This document shows, in pieces, positions 48,121 to 57,306 of a DNA stretch of 64,000 nt. Both the position numbers and the translations under genes were made by a program. The stretch is from Thorsellia anophelis DSM 18579 (lineage in GTDB: Bacteria; Pseudomonadota; Gammaproteobacteria; Enterobacterales; Thorselliaceae). The DNA lies in NCBI RefSeq assembly GCF_900111395.1, contig NZ_FOHV01000012.1, forward strand, positions 31,868 through 95,867, given 5' to 3'. Every line of letters begins with the position of its first letter. Positions within the stretch are counted from its first letter, which is position 1. The notes under the pieces were generated by a model that saw only the letters and a list, made by a program, of their open reading frames with translations, did no database searches and was not told where the DNA came from.

Positions 48121-48410
48121 ATGACGAGCACACAACAACGAGCTGAACTTTAGCGCCAAATTTGGCAAATCGCCAATGATGTTCGAGGCTCTTTAGATGG
48201 TTTGGATTTTAAACAGTATGTATTAGGGATGCTGTTTTATCGGTTTATCAGTGAGAACTTTGCGATCTATTGCAGGTGGCTATGAGGCTTGTGAATATGC
48301 AAAGATGAATGATAAGGATATTGCAGAACACGTTCGCGAGATTGGCATTAATGAAAAAGGCTACTTTATGTATCCCAGCCAACTTTTTGTCAATGTTGCA
48401 CTTATTATGT
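48121..48410 (+). pseudogene. Remnant of a type I methyltransferase gene (hsdM N-terminus)
   Basis: ATG at 48121 begins MTSTQQRAEL, then an in-frame TAG, then RQIWQIANDVRGSLDGLDFK and QYVLGMLFYRFISENF, the standard start of the HsdM N6 family. A frame change near 48260 continues with YAKMNDKDI and GYFMYPSQLFVNVA, again HsdM-like. The match ends just before hsdR. So about the first 100 codons of an hsdM survive with one nonsense codon and one frameshift. It is not part of the intact HsdM downstream, which differs in sequence. Confidence 0.8.
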
Positions 48411-48433
48411 TATACCAGCGGTGAAACCTATTT

Positions 48434-51400
48434 ATGAAATTTAATGAAGATTCTCGTGTGAAAATCCCGACTATTTTGCATCTGATGCGTTTAGGCTATC
48501 AATATCTCTCTTTATCCGAACAAACTTGGGATTTAGATACCAACATCTTCCCTGAATTGTTTACGACGGCAATTAGCAAACTCAATCCAGAATTATCCTC
48601 TGATGAAATTACACGTCAGCTCGAATCCCTCAAAAGCTTGCTCAATTATGAAGATCTGGGTGAAGCCTTTTATAAAAAGATCACGGAACGCGGAACAATA
48701 AAACTGATTGATTTTGAAAACTTTCACCGTAATAGTTTGCACGTTGTTACTGAATTACCCTGCAAAAATGGTGATGATGAATTTCGCCCAGATATCACGC
48801 TGTTAGTAAATGGATTACCGCTTGTCTTTATTGAAGTGAAAAAACCGAATAATCGTGACGGGATTATTGCGGAGCATGAACGCATTAATACGCGCTTTAG
48901 CAATAAAAGGTTTAGACGTTTTGCCAATATCACACAGTTGATGATCTTCTCAAACAATATGGAATATGACGACGGCGATCCTGAACCGATACAAGGTGCA
49001 TTTTATGCAACCAGCGCATATAGCAATCTGACTTTTAATTACTTCCGAGAAGAAGAACAGTTCGATCTCACTGCTATTTTGAAATCCATTTCAGATGAAA
49101 ATGAGCTACGCGTACTAAAAGACAATAATCTTGAAGTGATCCGACACAATCCTGAGTTCCTGACCAATAAAGAACCGCATAGGCCGACTAATCGTATTTG
49201 TACCTCGTTATTAAGCCCTGATCGTCTAGCATTTGTTTTACGTTACGCACTGGTTTACGTCAGAGAAACGTTTGGTGTACAAAAACATGTCATGCGTTAC
49301 CCGCAAATCTTTGCGACTAAAGCGATTGAACGCACGCTCAATAATGATGTTCGCAAAGGAATTATTTGGCATACACAAGGCAGCGGTAAAACCGCACTGA
49401 CGTTTTATAACGTACGTTATTTGACAGATTATTTTCAGCAACGAAACATTATTCCGAAATTCTATTTTATTGTGGATAGAATCGATCTGCTTGAACAAGC
49501 GCAGAGAGAATTTACCGCGCGCGGATTACGTGTTCATGTTGTGGATTCTCGCGAAGCGTTTACCAAAGATATTAAATCCACTCAAGTGATTCATAATGAT
49601 GCAGGCGCGATAGAGATTACGGTCGTTAATATCCAAAAATTTGCTGATGATCCCCATGTCGTTCAGTCAACCGATTACAATTTGAGTTTACAGCGCATCT
49701 ATTTTTTAGATGAAGTCCACCGCAGTTATAACCCCAAAGGCAGTTTTCTAGCCAATCTCAGTGAATCAGACAAAAACGCAATCAAAATTGGCTTAACTGG
49801 CACGCCATTACTGGGCGATGAATACAATTCACGTTCACTGTTTGGTGATTACATACATAAATACTATTACAACGCTTCGATTGCGGATGGCTACACGCTT
49901 CGTTTGATTCGTGAAGAGATTTCAACCCAATATAAACTGCAATTACAGCAGGCTTTGCAAGATGCTGAAGTGAAAATGGGCGATGTGGATAAGCGGAAGA
50001 TTTACGCACACCCTAGTTTTGTTACCCCGATGCTTGACTATATATTGGATGATTTTGTGAAAAGTCGGCAAACACTCAATGATAATTCGATTGGTGCAAT
50101 GGTGATTTGTGACAGTGCCGATCAAGCCAAACAGATGTTTGAGATATTCAACGATAAAAAGGCATCAACTGTCCAACGAATCAAATCGGGCGCGTTAATT
50201 TTGCATGATATAGGCTCGAAACAGGAACGTAAACATTGGGTTGAAGAGTTTAAAGCTGGCAAAATTGATATTTTGTTTGTCTATAACATGCTGTTAACAG
50301 GGTTTGATGCAAAACGCCTGAAAAAACTCTATCTTGGCAGAGTGATCCGCAATCATGGTTTATTACAAGCCTTAACACGCGTGAACCGCACTTACAAAGA
50401 TTTCCGTTATGGTTATGTCGTCGATTTTGCGGATATTCGTAAAGAGTTTGATGAAACCAACAAAGCCTATTTTGACGAGTTGCAATCTGAATTAGGCGAT
50501 GAATTTGAACACTATTCCAGTTTATTCAAATCATCTGAAGAGATTGCACAAGAGATCGAACAGATCAAGGATATGCTCTTTCGGTTTAATACCGAAAATA
50601 TGGAAGAGTTCTCCGAACAGATTAATCAAATTGCTGATCGCACAACAATTATTGCCCTCAAAAAAGTGCTGGCTGATGCAAGAAGTCTCTACAATATTAT
50701 TCGAACACAAGGTCACTATGAATTTCTAGGCGATTTAGATTTCAAACGTTTAAATATCTTGTATCGCGAAACCAGTAATCATCTTGAATTGTTAAATTTA
50801 AAAGAGAATATCGAAAACGGTAATGAGACCGCTAATTTACTGAATCGTGCCTTAGAGGATGTGATTTTCAAGTTTGAAAAAATTAACGAAGAAGAGTTAG
50901 TTATCGCAGATGAACTGAAGAATACCTTAAGACAGACTCGTGAAGCACTACAACGAAATATTGATCAAGACGATCCGAAGTTTCTGACCCTAAAAGAAGA
51001 ACTTGAACGTATCTTTAAAAATCGTAAATTAAGCGAAATCTCCCAAGGTGCTATGAAAGAGAATATTATTCTGCTCAATAAAATTCACGAGCAAGTAAAA
51101 GTCCTCAATCGTGAGAATGAAATGCTACGCAAGAAGTATCAAGGTGATGAAAAGTACACCCGAATCCATAAACGTTTACAAGAACGCCATACGCAAGTTG
51201 GCGGTATTACTGATTCAGAGCGTAAGATAGCGGAAGCATTGTTAGGTATCAAAAATGAGATTGATGAGAAAGTGCTCAATAACACTGAAATTATTAATAA
51301 TGAAAGCTATTTCGAACGCCAAGTTAGGCCAGTGATGTTCACCCATTTTGAAGATAACCAGAAGATTGATTTAACCGCCGAAAGCGCAAAATATATTAAT

Positions 51401-51448
51401 CATTTAGTGGTCACTGAATATTTAAAACAATACGGTGCGTATACGTAA
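48434..51448 (+). CDS. hsdR: Type I restriction enzyme subunit HsdR
   Basis: A 1004-aa motor and nuclease subunit. The N-terminal PD-(D/E)xK nuclease shows Asp120 (FRPDITLL) and Glu134-x-Lys136 (FIEVKKPN). The superfamily 2 translocase follows with Walker A HTQGSGKT (313-320), DEVH at 426-429 and GLTGTPLL. The C-terminal helical part (about 680-1000) binds the methylase core. It cuts DNA after translocation when HsdM/HsdS find an unmethylated site. Full length and without interruption. It lies upstream of hsdM, 213 bp apart, with a hairpin repeat between them. Confidence 0.95.
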   Translation: MKFNEDSRVKIPTILHLMRLGYQYLSLSEQTWDLDTNIFPELFTTAISKLNPELSSDEITRQLESLKSLLNYEDLGEAFYKKITERGTIKLIDFENFHRNSLHVVTELPCKNGDDEFRPDITLLVNGLPLVFIEVKKPNNRDGIIAEHERINTRFSNKRFRRFANITQLMIFSNNMEYDDGDPEPIQGAFYATSAYSNLTFNYFREEEQFDLTAILKSISDENELRVLKDNNLEVIRHNPEFLTNKEPHRPTNRICTSLLSPDRLAFVLRYALVYVRETFGVQKHVMRYPQIFATKAIERTLNNDVRKGIIWHTQGSGKTALTFYNVRYLTDYFQQRNIIPKFYFIVDRIDLLEQAQREFTARGLRVHVVDSREAFTKDIKSTQVIHNDAGAIEITVVNIQKFADDPHVVQSTDYNLSLQRIYFLDEVHRSYNPKGSFLANLSESDKNAIKIGLTGTPLLGDEYNSRSLFGDYIHKYYYNASIADGYTLRLIREEISTQYKLQLQQALQDAEVKMGDVDKRKIYAHPSFVTPMLDYILDDFVKSRQTLNDNSIGAMVICDSADQAKQMFEIFNDKKASTVQRIKSGALILHDIGSKQERKHWVEEFKAGKIDILFVYNMLLTGFDAKRLKKLYLGRVIRNHGLLQALTRVNRTYKDFRYGYVVDFADIRKEFDETNKAYFDELQSELGDEFEHYSSLFKSSEEIAQEIEQIKDMLFRFNTENMEEFSEQINQIADRTTIIALKKVLADARSLYNIIRTQGHYEFLGDLDFKRLNILYRETSNHLELLNLKENIENGNETANLLNRALEDVIFKFEKINEEELVIADELKNTLRQTREALQRNIDQDDPKFLTLKEELERIFKNRKLSEISQGAMKENIILLNKIHEQVKVLNRENEMLRKKYQGDEKYTRIHKRLQERHTQVGGITDSERKIAEALLGIKNEIDEKVLNNTEIINNESYFERQVRPVMFTHFEDNQKIDLTAESAKYINHLVVTEYLKQYGAYT

Positions 51449-51509
51449 CACTGGAGATTTTGCAAGAAAGCAGAAGATCTATCACTGAATTTCATATTGG
51501 TTGCTGTAG

Positions 51510-51535
51510 GTTGCGTTAGCGAAGCGTAATGCAAC
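51510..51535. repeat. REP-like palindromic element
   Basis: GTTGCGTTAGCGAAGCGTAA followed by TGCAAC forms a 9-bp stem with one G-T pair. Its TTAGCGAAGCGTAA core resembles the dispersed REP-type repeat known from many genomes. It lies in the hsdR-hsdM gap. Confidence 0.5.
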
Positions 51536-51661
51536 AATCCAAGGTTATTTGAGGTAATTGAAATTGCTTATGACCGAATTTCTCACTAGAATAAACAGTG
51601 TGAGAGTGATTGACAATTTAAATTAAACATATTTTAAAACACAAGAAAAAAGGAAAGTCGT

Positions 51662-53320
51662 TTGAACCAGTTAGCCAGTACCGTAAAACCCGAACAAGAT
51701 TTTAAAGAAAAGACGACTAAGTTAATTGATAGCTTAAAGGCCATTTGTGCTAACTTTGGATTAGGCAATGATGGCAATGAGTTTAAGATCATTACGCAGC
51801 TATTTTTGTATAAATTTTTAAATGATAAATTCGCGGCAGAAGCGAAAAAACAGTTCCCAGACGTGACGAACGCTAAAGAGTGGGAAGCCAAAATTGATTC
51901 ATTAAGCGATGCCGAATTTGAAAAAATGACCATGCGGATGAATCCTAATACCGCAACATTAAAACCGATTCATTTTATAAGTACGCTTTATCAACTGCAA
52001 AACACAGAAAATTTTGCTCAACGTTTTGATGACACCTTGGCAGATATCGCAGCAATTAACCAAGATGTGTTCGCAGTCAAAACCGATGGTGGCGCTAAAA
52101 TTGTGTTATTTGATCGATTAAGTGAATACATTGCCGATCCCACCAAACGTGACGAATTTTGTAAGGCCGCGATCAATAAGTTAATTGATTTTAGTTTTGA
52201 GCATATCTTCGAACAGAAGTTTGATTTTTATGCCATGATTTTTGAATACTTAATCAAAGATTACAACAGCAATTCTGGTGGTAAATACGCCGAATATTTT
52301 ACTCCTCACGCTGTGGCAAGAATTATGGCTGAAATTCTCGTTCCAAAATCCGTTCGTGGTGAAATCCGTAATGCAACCTGTTACGATCCCTCCGCAGGTT
52401 CAGGCACCTTATTGATGAACGTGGCACACGCAATTGGTGAAGATCGTTGCACGATTTTCACGCAAGATATTTCCCAAAAATCGTCTAATCTATTGCGCTT
52501 AAATTTGATTCTAAATAATTTGGTACATTCCATTCCGAATGTAATCCAAGGTAATACCTTATTACATCCTTTTCATCGTGATGGCAACACATGGAAGCAG
52601 TTCGATTATATCGTTTCCAATCCACCCTTTAAGTTAGATTTCAGCGATATTCATAAATCGTTAGAAGCCAAAGCGTACCAAACACGATTTTTTGCAGGCG
52701 TACCCAAAGTACCTAAATCCAAAAAAGACAGCATGGCGATTTATCAGCTCTTTTTGCAACATATTATCGTTTCCCTCAAACCTACTGGCAAAGCCGCCAT
52801 CGTTGTGCCAACGGGTTTTATTACCGCACAATCAGGAATTGATCGCAGTATTCGCGAACATTTAGTTAATAATAAGATATTAGCTGGCGTGGTTTCGATG
52901 CCGTCTAATATCTTCGCTACAACGGGAACAAATGTATCAATTTTGTTTATTGATGCGTCTAATAAGTCGGATGTGGTATTAATTGATGCCTCAAATTTAG
53001 GGGAAAAAGTCAAAGAAGGTAAAAACCAAAAGACCGTACTTTCCGATGACGAGGAACAACAAATTATTAATGCGTTTAATCAAAAGACTGCGATTGAAGA
53101 TTTTTCCGTTGTCGTCAGCTACGAAGAGATCGCTGCTAAAAACTACAGCCTTAGCGCAGGTCAATATTTTGATGTCAAAATCGAATATGTCGATATTACC
53201 CCCGAAGAGTTCCAACAAAAGATGCAAACATTCACCCAAAATCTCGATGACCTTTTTAGTCAATCACACGAACTAGAAGCAGAGATTAAAAAACAATTGG
53301 CGGGGTTGAGGTATGAGTAG
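51662..53320 (+). CDS. hsdM: Type I DNA methyltransferase subunit HsdM
   Basis: A 552-aa N6-adenine methyltransferase. The helical HsdM_N domain (about 10-150) precedes the SAM-binding catalytic domain with motif I DPSAGSGTLL (242-251) and catalytic motif IV NPPF (320-323, VSNPPFKLDF). It methylates adenine in the target set by HsdS and forms the M2S core that also binds HsdR. The TTG start is supported by AAGGAAAG upstream. Its end overlaps hsdS by eight bases, so the two are translationally coupled. Confidence 0.95.
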   Translation: MNQLASTVKPEQDFKEKTTKLIDSLKAICANFGLGNDGNEFKIITQLFLYKFLNDKFAAEAKKQFPDVTNAKEWEAKIDSLSDAEFEKMTMRMNPNTATLKPIHFISTLYQLQNTENFAQRFDDTLADIAAINQDVFAVKTDGGAKIVLFDRLSEYIADPTKRDEFCKAAINKLIDFSFEHIFEQKFDFYAMIFEYLIKDYNSNSGGKYAEYFTPHAVARIMAEILVPKSVRGEIRNATCYDPSAGSGTLLMNVAHAIGEDRCTIFTQDISQKSSNLLRLNLILNNLVHSIPNVIQGNTLLHPFHRDGNTWKQFDYIVSNPPFKLDFSDIHKSLEAKAYQTRFFAGVPKVPKSKKDSMAIYQLFLQHIIVSLKPTGKAAIVVPTGFITAQSGIDRSIREHLVNNKILAGVVSMPSNIFATTGTNVSILFIDASNKSDVVLIDASNLGEKVKEGKNQKTVLSDDEEQQIINAFNQKTAIEDFSVVVSYEEIAAKNYSLSAGQYFDVKIEYVDITPEEFQQKMQTFTQNLDDLFSQSHELEAEIKKQLAGLRYE

Positions 53321-54491
53321 TTTAGAGATTTGTGAATTAGGAGATTTAATTGAATTTCAGAGAGGTTATGATTTACCTAAATCATCGTTTATACAAGGAA
53401 AATATCCAGTTCAATCTTCTAATGGAATTTTGGGTTACCACAATGAATATAAAGTTAAAGGTCCAGGAATCACAATAGGACGAAGTGGTACAGTTGGGAT
53501 ACCACATCTCATAAAGAAAAATTTTTTCCCTCACAATACTGTTTTATTTATAAAAGACTTTAAAGGCAATGATATTGATTATATTTACTATCTTCTTAAG
53601 AGTTTGAATCTTATTGAAATGAAGACTGGTTCTGGCGTGCCCACAATGAATAGAAATCATCTGCACCCATTAAAAATCAAAGCAATAAGAAAATTAGAAG
53701 AGCAACGTAGCATTGCTTGGGTTTTATCATTGCTAGATCAAAAAATTGAACTCAATAATAAAATCAATAAAGAACTTGAAACTATGGCAAAAACACTTTA
53801 TGACTATTGGTTTGTACAATTTGATTTCCCTGATGAAAACGGTAAACCCTATAAATCTTCTGGCGGCAAAATGGAATATAACTCAATCCTAAAAAGAGAG
53901 ATTCCGTTAGGTTGGGAGGTTAAAAAAATTAAAGATATTGCAAAAACGGCTTCGGGCGGAACTCCTTTAAGTTCTAAATCCGAATACTATCAAGGCGGAA
54001 ATATTCCTTGGATTAATAGTGGGGAAGTAAATTCTTCTTTTATTATTTCCACAAAAAACTATATCACTGATCTTGGATTAAACAATTCTAATGCAAAAAT
54101 ATTTGATAAAAATACTATTTTAATCGCAATGTATGGTGCTACCGCTGGTAAAGTGAGCTTCATTGATTTTCCTGCAAGTACTAATCAAGCAATTTGTGCT
54201 ATTAATCCACACGAAAAAGAATTTCAGATATATTTAAAAATTCATTTAGAAAAACTATATAAATATCTTGTGAACTTGAGTTCTGGTTCAGCTAGAGATA
54301 ATTTATCACAAGAAAAAATAAATTCTATTGATGTGATATGTCCAAATAAAAACATAATATCTGAGTTTAATAATCTTTGCCAAAATTTGATGATTAGTAT
54401 TTTAATTAACATGAAGCAAAACAAAAAGCTAAACCAAACACGAGATTGGCTATTGCCAATGTTGATGAATGGGCAGGTTAAAATTGATTAA
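53313..54491 (+). CDS. hsdS: Type I specificity subunit HsdS
   Basis: A 392-aa subunit with two target recognition domains. TRD1 covers about 1-125 (LGDLIEFQRGYDLPKS, GRSGTVGIP, GSGVPTMNRNHL). A central coiled conserved region follows (EEQRSIAWVLSLLDQKIELNNKINKEL, LYDYWFVQFDFP). TRD2 covers about 200-340 (IAKTASGGTPLSSKSEYYQGG, MYGATAGKVSF). The C-terminal repeat QNKKLNQTRDWLLPMLMNG closes it. Both TRDs look complete, so the system should recognise a bipartite site; the site cannot be read from the protein. Confidence 0.93.
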   Translation: MSSLEICELGDLIEFQRGYDLPKSSFIQGKYPVQSSNGILGYHNEYKVKGPGITIGRSGTVGIPHLIKKNFFPHNTVLFIKDFKGNDIDYIYYLLKSLNLIEMKTGSGVPTMNRNHLHPLKIKAIRKLEEQRSIAWVLSLLDQKIELNNKINKELETMAKTLYDYWFVQFDFPDENGKPYKSSGGKMEYNSILKREIPLGWEVKKIKDIAKTASGGTPLSSKSEYYQGGNIPWINSGEVNSSFIISTKNYITDLGLNNSNAKIFDKNTILIAMYGATAGKVSFIDFPASTNQAICAINPHEKEFQIYLKIHLEKLYKYLVNLSSGSARDNLSQEKINSIDVICPNKNIISEFNNLCQNLMISILINMKQNKKLNQTRDWLLPMLMNGQVKID

Positions 54492-54586
54492 GCAATACTC
54501 AGGTGATAAAATTTAATTTGAGACATTCTAAGAGCATTCAAGTGATATAAGTGCTGTAATATAAAATTTAAACATGGTTGAATTAT

Positions 54587-55069
54587 ATGCAAAACAACAC
54601 AAATTTTTTATTTTTAGCGCCTAAAGATGATTTAGGCAAGAGTATTTATACTGAATCTTTAGACTTTGCACTAAAAGAGCGTAATGTAAAAAATATCGTA
54701 GTTACTGGGAGTTATGGTTCAGGTAAAAGCTCAATAATTCATGCTTATATTAAAAATAAAGAGTGTGCTTTAAAAAATGTTGTTTTAGTTTCTTTAGCTA
54801 GTTTTAATACTAAACAAAAACATAAAGTTGACAATAAAATACAGGAAAATGAAAAAAATGAAATTTTCAGCACTTTTAATAGTACCGGACAGGTAAATAA
54901 ATATTTAGATAATTTATAAAAAGATGTATTAAATGATGATGAAATCCTAGAGAACAAAATTGAAGTAAATATTTTACAACAAATAATTTCTAGTGTTCCT
55001 AAAAGAAACTTACCACTATCTAAAATATCCAGAATAGATGCAAGTAGTTGGTGTAATAAAATATATTGA
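54587..55069 (+). pseudogene. Decayed YobI-like P-loop NTPase fragment
   Basis: The frame reads LAPKDDLGKSIYTESLDFALKE, then VVTGSYGSGKSSIIHAYI, a Walker A motif in the setting seen at the N-terminus of large YobI-family P-loop NTPases. A TAA at 54917-54919 interrupts it. The same frame then continues to 55069 with ILQQIISSVPKRNLPLSKISRI, also like that family. Complete members are over a thousand residues, so this is a truncated, broken remnant. It lies between hsdS and another remnant. Confidence 0.65.
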
Positions 55070-55312
55070 ATATTAACACTATTAACAACGTTGTTATTTA
55101 TACTCTTAAACCATACCCTTACCCATAAGTATCATTTTCGAAATAGATTGAATATTTATTATTAATACATGATTGATTTTTGCACTAAAATAGCCTTGCT
55201 ACATAGTATTACTAACCAGTCTTTTTCTTAATTTAATTACCCAAATATCATTTCATTACCTTTGTATATTTAAAAACAATAACTTAAACCCAACGCGAAA
55301 GCAAATAAACTT

Positions 55313-55893
55313 GTGGATAAGGATATGAACTATAGTGCTGGCACTCAAAGATCTTATTTGCACACACAATTCCCTAAATTGACCATCCCAGTTACTTTTC
55401 AGACTAGATTTCTAAAAGATCATTATGAATATTGCCAAGCCACGGGTTCTGAATTTCTAGATTTTCGTGAGGCAGCTAATCGATTTAGTGGAAATAAATT
55501 TGCATTTGATGAAGCAGGTAAGGCTGCTTTGTCTAATATTTCAATTAGTGCACAACTTTATGACGTAATACTTACTGATGAAGTTCAAGATTTTCACCAA
55601 GCTTTTTGAGGATCTATTATAAGATGCTAAAATCACCTAAGAGAATAGATTATGCTTATGATGAGCGACAAAATCTTTCAGGAACCTCACTACCACCTCC
55701 AGAAGAGATATTTGGTAATGATAATAGTAAATCATTAATAACTTTTGAGAATGATAGAAGACGTGAGTTTATCTTACAGAAATATTATCGAAACTCTCGT
55801 CCAGTTTTAATTACTGCTCAAAGTCTTGGTTTCGGTATTTATATAGACATTCCTCAGAATAATGGTACTGGCCTAGTCCAAATGTTTGATTAA
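55313..55893 (+). pseudogene. Frameshifted UvrD-like superfamily 1 helicase fragment
   Basis: Two overlapping frames (55313-55609 and 55606-55893) together give a continuous match to the middle of a UvrD-type helicase: LYDVILTDEVQDFHQAF (motif II DEVQD), then in the next frame LRIYYKMLKSPKRIDYAYDERQNLSG, LPPPEEIFG and RNSRPVLITAQSLGFGIY. Loss of one T in the TTTTT run near 55604-55606 explains the shift. The Walker A end and C-terminus are missing. It is a remnant of a larger gene, probably a defence or repair helicase. Confidence 0.75.
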
Positions 55894-56073
55894 GCAGCAC
55901 TATGGGAAAAAATTTGATATAATGTCAGAAGTGGTAAATTAACAAAAGGGGAACCAGTGGCTATGGATGCACAATAACGAAAGCTCACGGAAATGCTACC
56001 TAAATTTAAATTAACAAACTCTCTATTTTTAAACAGAGTTAAAAATGGAGGCATAACATAATCAGGACTACTA

Positions 56074-57306
56074 GTGAAAGATCGCAGTGCCCATTCTACG
56101 ATAAAAGGTTATTTTTATCAATTTGATAAAACAATATTAAAGTTGCTTGAAGCAGCAGCTGATGATACTATTGTGGTTGAAGGAATTGAGGATATAGATA
56201 TTATAGATGAAAATTCAAGTACTTTTATACAGTGTAAATACTATGAATCTACAAAATACAACCATTCGATAATTAAAACATCTGTAATACAAATGCTTAC
56301 ACATTTCCTTGCATCTAGTTATAATATTGATAAAATATTAAATTATAATATTTATGGTTACTTCAAGGAAGGCCAGCATAAACTACCATCCATTTTGACT
56401 ATTGATTTTTTTAAAAAAAACTTTTTAACTTATAAAGAAAATGGATTAGAAAATAAAATTCACGAAAAATTACAAATACATGATTATCAGTTGACTGATT
56501 TTCTCAATCGATTTAATATTAATATTTACGCACTATCTTACGAAGAGCAACAGAAAAAAATAGAAGAGCTCTTAGTGAGCAAAATTCCCGAATGCACTCC
56601 TATTGATGCAAGATTATTTTATTACCCAAATGCAATCAATACGATACAGAAATTAGCGACTCACCCCAATAAAAAATCTCGAACTATTACAAATAAGGTT
56701 TTTATTAATTCAATAAATAGTAAAGATGTAATTTTTAACAATTGGTTAAAGATAAAATTTGGTGAAGAATATTATGCAAAGTATTTATTCAAAAAATATT
56801 TCAAACCTAATGGAACAAAAATGAATAAATTTTCTAGATTTTTTATATTTGATTTTTCTAATAGCACTAGCCCAGAAAAAATTTCTAGTACTCTTTATAA
56901 AATAGGTCATTACTTTTCTCATAAAGAACATAGAAACACACCACAAGACGATCGATTTTGCCCTTACATATTAATTAGAGGAATTAAGGAATATGATTTA
57001 ATTGCAATAAAGCAAAATCTTTATAAACAAAACTTTCTGTTTAATGATGGATATCCTTTTAAAGGTTCAGAATTTTCGGTTAAATCAATCACCATGGCTC
57101 CTACTGCAGATCAACTTTGGAAAATTAAATTTATCCCTTCTGAAGATTATTTATTATCAACAATTAATGCTATTTCTGACTCAGCGGTCGAAATATATGA
57201 TTTCTATGAAAATGCTCCATTAGATACAAATTATACTAAAGGGCGTACGCACTATAAAATACAAACTATTAATCCATTTTTAATCGAAGAGATTATTAAA
57301 TCATGA
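56074..57306 (+). CDS. DUF4297-type nuclease of a HerA-linked antiphage system
   Basis: A 410-aa protein whose N-terminus fits the DUF4297/Cap4-like restriction-endonuclease fold: TIKGYFYQFDKTILKLLEA, then Glu39-Asp40-x-Asp42 (EGIEDIDIID) and Gln53-x-Lys55 (FIQCKYYE), a PD-(D/E)xK-type site of the QxK kind. The rest is helical and charged. The GTG start has AGGA six bases upstream. It overlaps the HerA gene by four bases (ATGA). DUF4297 nucleases paired with HerA ATPases form known antiphage complexes; membership is inferred from motifs and context, and this protein is divergent. Confidence 0.75.
   Translation: MKDRSAHSTIKGYFYQFDKTILKLLEAAADDTIVVEGIEDIDIIDENSSTFIQCKYYESTKYNHSIIKTSVIQMLTHFLASSYNIDKILNYNIYGYFKEGQHKLPSILTIDFFKKNFLTYKENGLENKIHEKLQIHDYQLTDFLNRFNINIYALSYEEQQKKIEELLVSKIPECTPIDARLFYYPNAINTIQKLATHPNKKSRTITNKVFINSINSKDVIFNNWLKIKFGEEYYAKYLFKKYFKPNGTKMNKFSRFFIFDFSNSTSPEKISSTLYKIGHYFSHKEHRNTPQDDRFCPYILIRGIKEYDLIAIKQNLYKQNFLFNDGYPFKGSEFSVKSITMAPTADQLWKIKFIPSEDYLLSTINAISDSAVEIYDFYENAPLDTNYTKGRTHYKIQTINPFLIEEIIKS

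Noticed and set aside
55940..56060. Short forward frame beginning GTGGCTATGGATGCACAA
   Set aside because: A TAA follows after six codons. Reading through gives no confident family, so it was not annotated.
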